Source of the DNA: Pedobacter suwonensis
GTDB taxonomy: Bacteria > Bacteroidota > Bacteroidia > Sphingobacteriales > Sphingobacteriaceae
Direction: 5' to 3'
DNA length: 64,000 bases
Assembly (NCBI RefSeq): GCF_900111825.1
Contig: NZ_FOJM01000002.1
Span: forward strand, 186,001 to 250,000
Below the pieces are notes generated by a model, which saw nothing but the letters and a program-made list of their open reading frames with translations, made no database searches and had not been told where the DNA came from. Within the stretch, counting starts at the first letter, position 1. Each line of letters begins with the position of its first letter. Below are positions 55,669-64,000 of this stretch, in pieces. The position numbers were made by a program, and so were the translations under genes.

Positions 55669-56721
55669 GTGAGCAAAATATCAAACGGCAAGTTAAGAAA
55701 GGAAATCAACTATCAAACCGGACTCTGGATTGCTTTATTTATTTTTGGGATATTCCGTAATTACGGTGAGCCTGAGCAGCCTGATTTCCGGGAAGTATTT
55801 TACTATGGCGTATGTCATTGGATCTTTCAGATCATCGGCGCCAACTGGATTTACTTCATTCTGATCCGAAGATTTTTCGAGGCTAAAAAATATTTTCATT
55901 TTATGCTCTACCTTATTGCCGGGATGTACATTTTAGGTGTGTTAAATCGGCTTTTTATTGTATATGCTGCAGAGCCTTTATTTTCAAACTACCCTCAAAA
56001 CAGTATTTTCGATATTTTAACGGATGTTAAATACCTGCTGTTTCATTACATCCTGCCCATTATTTCCGGATCTTTCATTTTTGTTTCGATGATGTTTATG
56101 CTTCGGTACAGGGATGAAAAGCAAAATGCCCTGCAGCTTCAGAAAGAGAAATCGGAACTTGAATTAAAAGCACTGAAGGCACAGCTGAATCCTCATTTCC
56201 TGTTTAACACCCTGAATAATATTTATTCATTATCCATCACCGGTTCGGATGCTGTATCCAAATCCATCAGCCGGCTTTCAGACATCCTGGATTATATTCT
56301 TTATCACGGGCAAAAAGAAATGGTACCAATTACAGCAGAAATGAAAATCGTTAAAGATTATATTGCACTTGAAATGCTGCGCTATGATGAACGCCTGAAA
56401 CTTGAGATAGAAGAAAAAGTAGCATTTCCCGGCCTCATCCCGCCTTTGCTGTATCTGTCTTTTGTAGAAAATGCCTTTAAACATGGTGCCGAAAAAACAA
56501 GTGGAAACGTAACCATCAGAATTTCGATTGAAACCCATGCAAACGCTTCGCTTTTCAGGATAGAAAATCAGTTCTTTGGGAAACATAAAAAACCAGGAAC
56601 CGGAATAGGATTGGAAAATATAAGAAGACAACTCGATCTTTATTATCCGAATCAATATACATTAGCAATAGCGCAGGCAGATAATTGGTTTAAGGTAAAT
56701 TTAATGACTCCAACAACATGA
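55669..56721 (+). CDS. LytS/YehU-type sensor histidine kinase
   Basis: A 350-residue membrane kinase that begins at GTG. Four membrane segments fall between about residues 18 and 145. A coiled segment (about 148-170) precedes the HisKA_7TM/LytS-type phospho-acceptor region with His176 in L-N-P-H-F-L-F-N-T-L. An HATPase region follows, with F-V-E-N-A-F-K-H-G and a G-T-G-I-G-L-E-N loop. Its gene overlaps the LytTR response-regulator gene by 4 bp, so they form one two-component system. The signal is unknown; the large membrane part suggests intramembrane or small-molecule sensing. Confidence 0.93.
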   Translation: MSKISNGKLRKEINYQTGLWIALFIFGIFRNYGEPEQPDFREVFYYGVCHWIFQIIGANWIYFILIRRFFEAKKYFHFMLYLIAGMYILGVLNRLFIVYAAEPLFSNYPQNSIFDILTDVKYLLFHYILPIISGSFIFVSMMFMLRYRDEKQNALQLQKEKSELELKALKAQLNPHFLFNTLNNIYSLSITGSDAVSKSISRLSDILDYILYHGQKEMVPITAEMKIVKDYIALEMLRYDERLKLEIEEKVAFPGLIPPLLYLSFVENAFKHGAEKTSGNVTIRISIETHANASLFRIENQFFGKHKKPGTGIGLENIRRQLDLYYPNQYTLAIAQADNWFKVNLMTPTT

Positions 56722-57416
56722 TTAAATGTATTGTGATAGATGATGAGCCTTTGGCCGTCAGACTTTTGGAAAACCATATTTCAAAGATAGCGGAACTAAA
56801 GCTGGTAGCTACAGCAGCAAATGCACTCGAGGCTTATAGAATTTTACAAACGCAGGAAGTGGATCTTCTTTTTCTGGACATTCAGATGCCCGATCTGAAC
56901 GGCATAGAATTTCTGAGGTCGCTGAATAAAAAGCCGTCTGTTATTTTTACCACGGCTTACCGGGAATTTGCCATCGAGGGCTTTGAGCTTGAAGCCGTAG
57001 ATTATCTCCTGAAACCCATCACTTTCGAACGCTTTTTCAAATCTGTAGACAGGGTCCTTAGAAATGTAAAAAAGGAAAACGAAGATGATTTCTTGATTTT
57101 AAAGTCAGAGGGATTTAGCCGCAAGCTTTTGCTGAAAGATATTCTTTATTTTGAAAGCATCGGAAACGATATTAAGGCGGTGCTTCAGAACGAACTTTTC
57201 ATGGTTTCTAAAATGTCAGTTTCGGAACTTGCAGTACATCTTCAGCCAAAAGGATTTTTAAGGATTCACCGGTCATTTATCATCAATCAGCATCAGGTAA
57301 CTGCCATTAGCAATCAGGAGGTATTGATAGATAAAATAGCCATTCCAGTGGGTCGAAGTTTCCGTAAAACATTTGATGATTTTGCACGGCTTTTTTCGGC
57401 AAAGCGTTTGTTTTAA
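56718..57416 (+). CDS. LytTR-family response regulator
   Basis: A 232-residue regulator with a receiver domain (residues 1-115; phospho-acceptor Asp54 in L-F-L-D-I-Q-M-P and Lys at the conserved L-K-P position) and a LytTR DNA-binding domain (about 130-230, with I-L-Y-F-E-S-I-G-N-D and F-L-R-I-H-R-S-F-I-I-N). It is translationally coupled to the upstream kinase through a 4-bp overlap. The target promoter is not visible in the window. Confidence 0.94.
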   Translation: MIKCIVIDDEPLAVRLLENHISKIAELKLVATAANALEAYRILQTQEVDLLFLDIQMPDLNGIEFLRSLNKKPSVIFTTAYREFAIEGFELEAVDYLLKPITFERFFKSVDRVLRNVKKENEDDFLILKSEGFSRKLLLKDILYFESIGNDIKAVLQNELFMVSKMSVSELAVHLQPKGFLRIHRSFIINQHQVTAISNQEVLIDKIAIPVGRSFRKTFDDFARLFSAKRLF

Positions 57417-57631
57417 GCTTTTGAAACTGGATTTTCGTTTTTATAGGGAAAATGGCAAAACGCATGCTATCTGTACCATCCAAAGATTCGTTTTGCGCGA
57501 TCACCTGATCATTGACTGGTTAGCACATTATTGAAAGCATAATTAGGCCAACTGTCATCACACTACTTTTAACCGCAAAATCATCTGGTTATTGTTAATA
57601 TTCTGTTAATATGTGTATCGTTTTTGAATTT

Positions 57632-57639
57632 TAATTTTG
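57632..57639 (+). promoter_or_regulatory. Candidate -7 element for ECF sigma gene 3
   Basis: TAATTTTG is an exact TAnnTTTG match 12 bp before the start codon, which would give an almost leaderless transcript. No -33 element is seen at a normal distance. Confidence 0.3.
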
Positions 57640-57651
57640 TGGCCATAATTT

Positions 57652-58209
57652 ATGCCCCAAAACACTATTGCCGGACTTAATGCTGATAATAACAAGAAGT
57701 TTGATGAAAAAACCTTCGAAGACCTTTATCGCCGCATGTACCCTACTTTAAAAAAATACGCCATTTATCTTGTTAAAGATGTAGAAGATGCTCAACTCAT
57801 CTTAAATGATGTATTTATATCGATCTGGAAAAACGGCACTATCCTTAATAACGAAAAAGCATATCTCTTCCGGGCAGTTAAAAATGCTGCTACAAATTAC
57901 CATAAGGCAGCCAAAGCCAATCTTTGGTACATGGATAGCGAAGAAGAGTTTTCTGAAATTATAGACGTGAAAGAAACCCCGTCGCAGGCTTTTCAGAACA
58001 AAGACCGCAACCGCGTACTTTACACGCTTATTGATCAGATGCCCGAACGCCGAAGGCTTATTTTTTACATGTACCGAATTGATGGATTTAGTTACAGGGA
58101 AATTGCAGTTTTACTGGACATATCAGTACGTACGGTTGAAGACCATCTGGTAAAAGGCTTTCAATTTCTTCAGCAAAAAGTATTAGAAAACAAGTCAGAA
58201 TTCAGATAA
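57652..58209 (+). CDS. ECF sigma factor of the third SusC/D unit
   Basis: A 185-residue ECF sigma factor. Region 2 (about 22-75) has F-E-D-L-Y-R-R-M-Y-P and L-N-D-V-F-I-S-I-W. Region 4 (about 125-180) has M-P-E-R-R-R-L-I-F and Y-R-E-I-A-V-L-L-D-I-S-V-R-T-V-E. It is followed by FecR, SusC and SusD-like genes on the same strand, as in the two other units of this window. Confidence 0.93.
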   Translation: MPQNTIAGLNADNNKKFDEKTFEDLYRRMYPTLKKYAIYLVKDVEDAQLILNDVFISIWKNGTILNNEKAYLFRAVKNAATNYHKAAKANLWYMDSEEEFSEIIDVKETPSQAFQNKDRNRVLYTLIDQMPERRRLIFYMYRIDGFSYREIAVLLDISVRTVEDHLVKGFQFLQQKVLENKSEFR

Positions 58210-58302
58210 AAACACCGCTTAATAATTTCTTAACGCAAAGTTAACTTTTTTGGGCCCGTAGTGGGCCTGTTATCCTTGTCCTGTAAGCATAAAAGCATGT
58301 GA

Positions 58303-59328
58303 ATGGATCAGGAAACGTGGAAATTAGTACTCGAATATTTAGCTGTAAAGGAAGATTTGAGCAGCAGCAAAGCCGAAATTGCATTGTTGGAAAAAAGGCT
58401 TAGGAACTGGGTAGATGAAGATGATGATCGTGAGGAGCAATTAGAAGCGGTATTATTGCTATGGCAGGACACGGCTCAACCACCGGATGACGGGTTGTGG
58501 AAAGAAAGTTTTGCTGGCCTCAGAGAACAGATCAATCAGGCTCCGGTCAAAAAGTTTAAACTATTAAAATGGTGGCCAGCAGCAACTGCTGCGGCAATTA
58601 TTGGCGCACTAATCTTCTTTATTGCCGGAGATAAAAAGTTACTGACTTCCAAGCAAAATCAGGTTGTATGGACAACTAAAACTGCAGCGCCAGGTAAAAT
58701 CATTAATGTACTGCTTCCGGATAGTTCCGAGATCTGGTTAAACTCAGGGAGTAGCATCAGCTTTCCGCAAAACCTGAAACATGCAGGCATCAGAATGGTC
58801 AAACTCAATGGAGAGGCTTTTTTTAAAGTAAAAAGAGACCCTGCCCATCCTTTTGTAGTAAAAAGCAACAATATCCAAACCAGGGTACTGGGAACCAGTT
58901 TTAACATCCGGGCATGGAAAAATTACAGGTCTGAAGTAACTGTACTTACCGGAAAGGTAGCCGTTTCTAGAGATTCTGCAGGTACACAGTCAGCAGCTGT
59001 CCACCTTCTTCCAAATCAGAAAGTAACTTACGATACAAAACTGGCACTCCTGGTACGCGAAAATGTAGAAGATGCCAAAACATCAACTGAGTGGCGGACT
59101 GGAAAAATGTATTTCAATAAAACGCCGATGGAAGATGTATTCCAGACCATATCAAGGAAATATGCACTTAAAGTAGTTTCAGACAGATCATTTGACAACT
59201 GTGAACTAACGGCAAAATTTGATAATGTAAGTATAAAAGAGGTGTTGCGCACACTGGAGCTTACATTCGATATCCAGTATACCATAAACAAACAGACTAT
59301 TTATATAAAAGGAGGTAGATGTAATTAA
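58303..59328 (+). CDS. FecR-type anti-sigma factor
   Basis: A 341-residue protein with a cytoplasmic N-terminus, a membrane helix at about 92-108 (A-A-T-A-A-A-I-I-G-A-L-I-F-F-I-A-G), and a periplasmic FecR domain with L-P-D-S-S-E-I-W-L-N-S-G and G-E-A-F-F-K-V. A DUF4974-like C-terminus follows (about 265-341, M-Y-F-N-K-T-P-M-E-D-V-F). It should regulate the sigma factor encoded 93 bp upstream in response to the STN-bearing SusC encoded next. Confidence 0.92.
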   Translation: MDQETWKLVLEYLAVKEDLSSSKAEIALLEKRLRNWVDEDDDREEQLEAVLLLWQDTAQPPDDGLWKESFAGLREQINQAPVKKFKLLKWWPAATAAAIIGALIFFIAGDKKLLTSKQNQVVWTTKTAAPGKIINVLLPDSSEIWLNSGSSISFPQNLKHAGIRMVKLNGEAFFKVKRDPAHPFVVKSNNIQTRVLGTSFNIRAWKNYRSEVTVLTGKVAVSRDSAGTQSAAVHLLPNQKVTYDTKLALLVRENVEDAKTSTEWRTGKMYFNKTPMEDVFQTISRKYALKVVSDRSFDNCELTAKFDNVSIKEVLRTLELTFDIQYTINKQTIYIKGGRCN

Positions 59329-59425
59329 ACAACCAGTAAAAAATAGCTGCAGCATGTTGGCGCATGCCACAGCTAAGAAATTTTAAATTTTATTTTAACC
59401 CATCAAGATTAAAACAAACAAAGTT

Positions 59426-62400
59426 ATGAAAAAGTCCGCAGTGACTAGTCAATTAATTTTTAGCGTAATGCGTTTTTTTACCCTCATTTACATCATGCTC
59501 TCCACCATGCTCTTTGTAGGGCAGGCGTCGCCGGTAAATGCACAACAATTAGACGTTAAAGTAAGTATCAATATCAAAAAGGGATCTTTAACGGAACTTT
59601 TTAGAACCATAGAAAAGAAAACCGGCCTGTATTTTGTATATACAAATAAAGATGCCATAGAGAAACAAAACCTAAGTGGTTTTAAGGCAGAAAATGAAGC
59701 TGTAAGCGCTTTGCTCGACCGGATATTACCTCCTTTTCAGCTCAGCTACCTGATCGAGAAAAACCAGATCATCATCAAAAAATCAATACGAATTAAAGGT
59801 AAGGTAACAGACGGAAAAGGTATGCCACTGCCGGGAGTAAACGTAATTGAAAAAGGAAGTAACAATGCGACCAGCACCAACTTAAATGGAGAATTTAACC
59901 TGAACGTATTGAACAGTCAGGCCTTGCTGATCTTTAAAATGATCGGTTATCAGAGCAGGGAAATTGCACTAAAGGGCGAAACTGAACTAAACATCAACCT
60001 CGCGCCTGACGAAACAGCACTCTCTGATGTAGTGGTTACCGCACTTGGTATTAAACGTGCAGAAAAGGCCCTTGGTTATTCGATCGCCACCGTAAAAGGA
60101 AGTGACGTTAATACAGTGAAAGAAGTAAATGTGATCAATTCACTGGCCGGAAAGGTGGCTGGTGTAAATGTGGTCAGCATAGGTGCTGATCCCGGATCAA
60201 GTTCATTTATCACCATCAGGGGACAATCATCAATCGCAACCGACAACCAGCCCTTATTTGTGGTAGATGGTGTTCCGGTAGCACATTCCCTCCGTGCAAC
60301 ATCAGAGGTTGGCCGTTCATCGGTTGATTACGGTAGTCCGATTGCAGATATCAGTCCGGATGATGTAGAAAGTATCACCATATTAAAGGGTGCAAGTGCT
60401 GCCGCATTGTATGGAAGCAGAGCCGGAAGTGGTGTGGTTTTGATCACCACAAAAAGTGGCCTGATAAACAAAAAGGGTTTAGGAATAAATTTTAATTCAA
60501 ATGCCATGTACGATCAGGCATGGATGTTCCCACATTTTCAGCACACTTTTGGGGGAGGCGAATATACCGACGATCAGGCATCTTCCACCACATCTGCCTG
60601 GGGGCCGCGGCTTGATGTGGGTACCAAACACCTGCAATGGAACAGCCCCCTGGATGCCAGCGGAAAACCAATTGCTACCGATTGGGTATCGCATCCGAAC
60701 AATCCGCAGGACTTCTATGAAACCGGTTCTACCTACACCAACAACATTTCCATTAGTGGCAAAAATGCAGATGGTAATTACCGTTTATCATACACTAACC
60801 TGAGCAATAAGGGGATTGTACCCAATACCGACCTCAAAAGGAATACGCTTAACCTTTCGGCCACCTATGTGTTGCACCCCAAATTGAAAGTTAGCACCAA
60901 TATTGGTTATGTAAACAATAAAAGCGACAACCGGCCATCGGCTTACCGGGAAAGTGTAACACAGATGCTGTATTCACTTCCACCAAATATGAACATTAAT
61001 GACCTGAAAAACTACTGGAAACCGGGAAGGGAAAACATCGAGCAGTTTTCAGCAGATGATTCTGACAACCCCTATTTCGTAGCTTACGAGCACACCAATG
61101 GCTACGACAGGAACCGCTTAACCGGGAATATACAGGTGGTTTACGATATTACCAAAAACTTAAGTTTAATGGCACGTACCGGGCTGGACATGTACAATGA
61201 AGAACATGAGACCAAACGCCCCTTCAGTTCAAAACGTTTTAAATTTGGCGGATATGGAGTCGATAATTCTTTCTTTAAGGAACAGAACACAGATTTTTTA
61301 CTGAGCTATAAAAAACTGTTAAATCAGGATTGGTCTTTGAGTCTTTCTGCCGGAGGAAACCAAATGAATCAAACCAACCGGTTTACTGCGCAGAAAACAG
61401 AGAGCCTGAGTATTCCGGGTGTTTACAATATTGCCAATGCGCAGGCAGGTACCATCGTAAATTCGCAATATATTTCCCGCAAACGCATCAATAGTATTTA
61501 TGGTCTTGGCCAGGTATCGTTCAAGGATATGGTTTTTCTTGATGTAACGGGCAGAAACGATTGGTCGAGCACACTTCCCGCCGGCAACAATTCCTACTTT
61601 TATCCTTCTGCATCGTTAAGCACCACTGTAACGGATGTGTTCAAGATCAAATCAGATGTACTTTCTTTCCTTAAACTGAGGGCCAACTGGGCGCAGGTGG
61701 GCAGTGATACCGATCCTTACCAATTGTATAATACCATTCCCTTTAATCAGGATTGGGGCGATGTAAAAAGAGCCACCATTGAGTTTAACCTTAAAAACAA
61801 CTTCCTGAAGCCTGAAATTGCCACATCATATGAGTTTGGCGGTGACCTCCGCTTTTTCAAAAGCCGGGTAGGTGTAGATGTAACCTGGTATAAAACAAAC
61901 AAAAGGAACCAGATCATTAACATCCCAACCACCATTGCGTCAGGTTCATCAAACCGGTTGATTAATGCCGGAAATATCCAGAACAGCGGATGGGAAATTG
62001 GATTAAATGCTGTTCCGTTTGATGGTGCCTTCAAATGGGAAACCAATGTAAACTTTACCAAAAATGAAAACAAGGTGATAGCGTTATCAGAAGGTTTAAA
62101 AGAATATTCGATGGGCAGTGCCGATGGAGACAACATTCGTTACCTGATTAAGGAAGGTACAAAAATCGGCGACTTCTACACTCCGAGTTATACCAAAGTA
62201 GCCAGCGGACCAAACGCGGGAGCAGCATTATTAGACAAAACCGGGCATTACATTCGCAACAATAGCGAATACCTTAAAGTCGGAAACTATAACCCCGATT
62301 TTACCATGGGTTTCAACAATACTTTCAGTTACAAAAACTTCACCCTAAACGTACTTTTAGACTGGCGTAAGGGTGGCAATTTTTACTCTTACGTAGTAAA

Positions 62401-62878
62401 ATCACTAATCAACGCAGGCTTAACCGATAACACACTGGTGGGCCGAGATGCAGAAACCGGCGGTTTAGCATGGACGGATTCGCAGGGCAGAAAACGGAAC
62501 GACGGAATGATTATTCCGGGCTTTATTGCAGATGCGAACGGAAACCTGACCCAAAACACGGTAGTTATCGCCGCTTCTGATTTTTATAACAATACCTACA
62601 ACAAATACTATGAAAGGTTAACCTATCCGGCCTCCTTCCTGAAAATCAGGGAAGCCTCATTAACCTATGTATTCGATAAAAAACTGATCCGCAAACTGCC
62701 CATCAGCAACCTGTCATTATCGCTTATTGGCAGGAACCTGTATACCTGGACCGCCAATGGACTGGGTTATGATCCTGAAACGACCATGAGTGTTACCGAA
62801 GGCTTTAAACTGGGCGTAGGTCATTGGACACTTCCGGGAACACGCTCATTCGGTTTTAAATTAAGTTGTAACTTTTAA
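59426..62878 (+). CDS. SusC/RagA-type TonB-dependent outer-membrane transporter with STN domain
   Basis: A 1150-residue receptor. A signal peptide ends at about residue 40 (V-N-A-Q-Q), followed by an STN domain (about 45-118), a carboxypeptidase-D-like domain (about 122-205, with G-M-P-L-P-G-V-N-V), a plug (about 210-350, I-L-K-G-A-S-A-A-A-L-Y-G-S-R-A-G-S-G) and a beta-barrel ending S-C-N-F. It pairs with the SusD-like gene 11 bp downstream. The ligand is unknown. Confidence 0.95.
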   Translation: MKKSAVTSQLIFSVMRFFTLIYIMLSTMLFVGQASPVNAQQLDVKVSINIKKGSLTELFRTIEKKTGLYFVYTNKDAIEKQNLSGFKAENEAVSALLDRILPPFQLSYLIEKNQIIIKKSIRIKGKVTDGKGMPLPGVNVIEKGSNNATSTNLNGEFNLNVLNSQALLIFKMIGYQSREIALKGETELNINLAPDETALSDVVVTALGIKRAEKALGYSIATVKGSDVNTVKEVNVINSLAGKVAGVNVVSIGADPGSSSFITIRGQSSIATDNQPLFVVDGVPVAHSLRATSEVGRSSVDYGSPIADISPDDVESITILKGASAAALYGSRAGSGVVLITTKSGLINKKGLGINFNSNAMYDQAWMFPHFQHTFGGGEYTDDQASSTTSAWGPRLDVGTKHLQWNSPLDASGKPIATDWVSHPNNPQDFYETGSTYTNNISISGKNADGNYRLSYTNLSNKGIVPNTDLKRNTLNLSATYVLHPKLKVSTNIGYVNNKSDNRPSAYRESVTQMLYSLPPNMNINDLKNYWKPGRENIEQFSADDSDNPYFVAYEHTNGYDRNRLTGNIQVVYDITKNLSLMARTGLDMYNEEHETKRPFSSKRFKFGGYGVDNSFFKEQNTDFLLSYKKLLNQDWSLSLSAGGNQMNQTNRFTAQKTESLSIPGVYNIANAQAGTIVNSQYISRKRINSIYGLGQVSFKDMVFLDVTGRNDWSSTLPAGNNSYFYPSASLSTTVTDVFKIKSDVLSFLKLRANWAQVGSDTDPYQLYNTIPFNQDWGDVKRATIEFNLKNNFLKPEIATSYEFGGDLRFFKSRVGVDVTWYKTNKRNQIINIPTTIASGSSNRLINAGNIQNSGWEIGLNAVPFDGAFKWETNVNFTKNENKVIALSEGLKEYSMGSADGDNIRYLIKEGTKIGDFYTPSYTKVASGPNAGAALLDKTGHYIRNNSEYLKVGNYNPDFTMGFNNTFSYKNFTLNVLLDWRKGGNFYSYVVKSLINAGLTDNTLVGRDAETGGLAWTDSQGRKRNDGMIIPGFIADANGNLTQNTVVIAASDFYNNTYNKYYERLTYPASFLKIREASLTYVFDKKLIRKLPISNLSLSLIGRNLYTWTANGLGYDPETTMSVTEGFKLGVGHWTLPGTRSFGFKLSCNF

Positions 62879-62889
62879 CCTGTACAGAA

Positions 62890-64000
62890 ATGAAATTCAA
62901 ATATACAACGCTACTTTTCGCTATACTGGCTTTGATTACAAGCTGTACCAAAGATTTTGAAAAGATAAATACCAACCCCAATGCTCCTGAAACCACCAAT
63001 ACCGAATTTTTAATGTCAGACGTATTGGTTTCTACCGCTTACGCCTACCAGGAAAATGCTGTGAACCGACGGCCCGCCTCTGCAGCGCGCTACCTTACCC
63101 TGGTTCGAAATACCGGCTATGACCTGTTGGATTGGGGTCCGGTTGATTGGGACGATATTTACGCCCGCTTAGCCGTAAACAAAACCTTTATCGAGACTGC
63201 ACAAAAACGTTCTGAAAACCAGTACGTGGCCATCGGTAAAATCATGAAAGCTTTTAACTTTGGTTACCTCACCGATTTATATGGCGATATCCCCTATTCG
63301 CAAGCATTAAAATCGAAAGAGGCTAATATCATTTATCCTGAATACGATCAGCAGCAGGTCATTTATCCTGATCTGTTGAGGGAATTAAGGGAAGCCAACG
63401 ATATGCTAAAAGGCAACGTTCAGGAAATCAATGCTAAAGGCGATGTAATGTTTAAAGGTAAAGCGCTTGCCTGGCGCAAATTTGCCAATTCGCTACGTCT
63501 CCGGATGTTATTGCGGATCTCAAAAAATTATGCACCAGCCTTTGCCGAAATGCAGGAAATATTGAACGATAAAATAGCTTATCCTATCTTCGAAAGCAGT
63601 GCAGACAATGCGGAAGTAGCCTATCTGGGCAATATTGCGGCCTATAGCTGGCCGGGCGGCCCTTTGGCGATGATCGATTTCGATTACCTGAAAACCAAAG
63701 CAAGCAAAGAACTGGTAGACAGACTGATACAAAGGAATGATCCAAGGTTGACTGTCTGGGTAGAACCGGTAAAGAGTACCAACGGATCAACTGTTGATCT
63801 GAACCGTTACGTAGGAGTGCCTAATGCCATTGACGCACCTTCTACCTATAACGGCGGTGAAGATCATGTTTCGGTTTTCTCTTCTGCTTTTTTCAGGAAA
63901 AATGGCGGTAGTTCAAATGCATTACTAAAAGCCAGCTTAATCACTTATACCGAGCAGTGCTTTATTTTGGCTGAGGCCGTACAAAAAGGAAAACTAAGCG
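62890..64000 (+). CDS. SusD-like lipoprotein (SusD_2-type), C-terminus outside the window
   Basis: The frame is open from the ATG at 62890 to the right edge (370 codons, no stop). Lipobox Cys19 is in L-I-T-S-C-T-K-D-F. The sequence N-T-N-P-N-A-P, then G-K-I-M-K-A-F-N-F-G-Y-L-T-D-L-Y-G-D-I-P-Y-S, is typical of the SusD-like family 2, which captures ligands at the cell surface for the neighbouring SusC. The remaining C-terminus and any hydrolases that would reveal the substrate lie beyond the edge. Confidence 0.93.
   Translation, partial: MKFKYTTLLFAILALITSCTKDFEKINTNPNAPETTNTEFLMSDVLVSTAYAYQENAVNRRPASAARYLTLVRNTGYDLLDWGPVDWDDIYARLAVNKTFIETAQKRSENQYVAIGKIMKAFNFGYLTDLYGDIPYSQALKSKEANIIYPEYDQQQVIYPDLLRELREANDMLKGNVQEINAKGDVMFKGKALAWRKFANSLRLRMLLRISKNYAPAFAEMQEILNDKIAYPIFESSADNAEVAYLGNIAAYSWPGGPLAMIDFDYLKTKASKELVDRLIQRNDPRLTVWVEPVKSTNGSTVDLNRYVGVPNAIDAPSTYNGGEDHVSVFSSAFFRKNGGSSNALLKASLITYTEQCFILAEAVQKGKLS

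Noticed and set aside
61747..62136. Minus-strand frame of 129 residues inside the third SusC gene
   Set aside because: It is antisense to the barrel of a secure SusC gene and encodes no recognisable domain.

Overview
The window looks like a chromosome segment of a soil- or plant-associated Bacteroidota heterotroph, most likely Sphingobacteriaceae (Pedobacter-like). The grounds are three SusC/SusD outer-membrane uptake pairs, each with its own ECF sigma factor and FecR-type anti-sigma factor, many lipoproteins with an early SC or GC lipobox, signal peptides ending in A-Q, clusters of glycoside hydrolases, and promoter matches of the Bacteroidetes TAnnTTTG type. No rRNA, tRNA, CRISPR array, phage gene, transposase or insertion sequence was seen.

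Region 1 (1-22979) is a glycan and peptide utilisation locus. Two GH43 enzymes (the first cut by the window edge) and a GH29 fucosidase lie on the minus strand. Divergently, an ECF sigma factor and FecR precede a long operon: SusC with an STN domain, SusD, a DUF4843-like lipoprotein, a PKD-like lipoprotein, two TlpA-type thioredoxin proteins and a two-lobed trypsin-like protein with a PDZ insert. A terminator follows, then a GH43-CBM6 enzyme and a GH95 enzyme. The enzymes point to an arabinose- or xylose-containing, fucosylated plant glycan, while the core operon (protease plus thioredoxins, no hydrolase) could equally serve peptides or proteins.

Region 2 (23757-31461) is the most unusual part. 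It is an inorganic-carbon island: DabB and DabA (energy-coupled CO2/bicarbonate uptake), a DUF6671-like protein with a C-terminal zinc-ribbon region, a CbbR-like LysR regulator, a divergent isocitrate dehydrogenase of the long Thermus/Rickettsia type, and a 90-residue protein of unknown function. This suggests regulated bicarbonate supply in a heterotroph, coupled to a CO2-linked TCA-cycle step.

Region 3 (31672-41895, minus strand) is a second ECF-FecR-SusC-SusD unit that ends with a large TlpA-like protein and an alpha/beta hydrolase. A cluster of palindromic intergenic repeats separates the SusD gene from the thioredoxin gene.

Region 4 (42262-57416) is mixed: a small lipoprotein, an NPCBM-GH27 alpha-galactosidase, an AI-2E family permease, a DPP-IV-like S9 peptidase, a trio of small secreted proteins (two sharing a related N-terminal domain), a DUF6624-like protein, a class A beta-lactamase, an NTF2-like protein, an acyltransferase-3 and a LytS/LytTR two-component pair. 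Region 5 (57652-64000) is a third ECF-FecR-SusC-SusD unit, with the SusD gene cut by the right edge.
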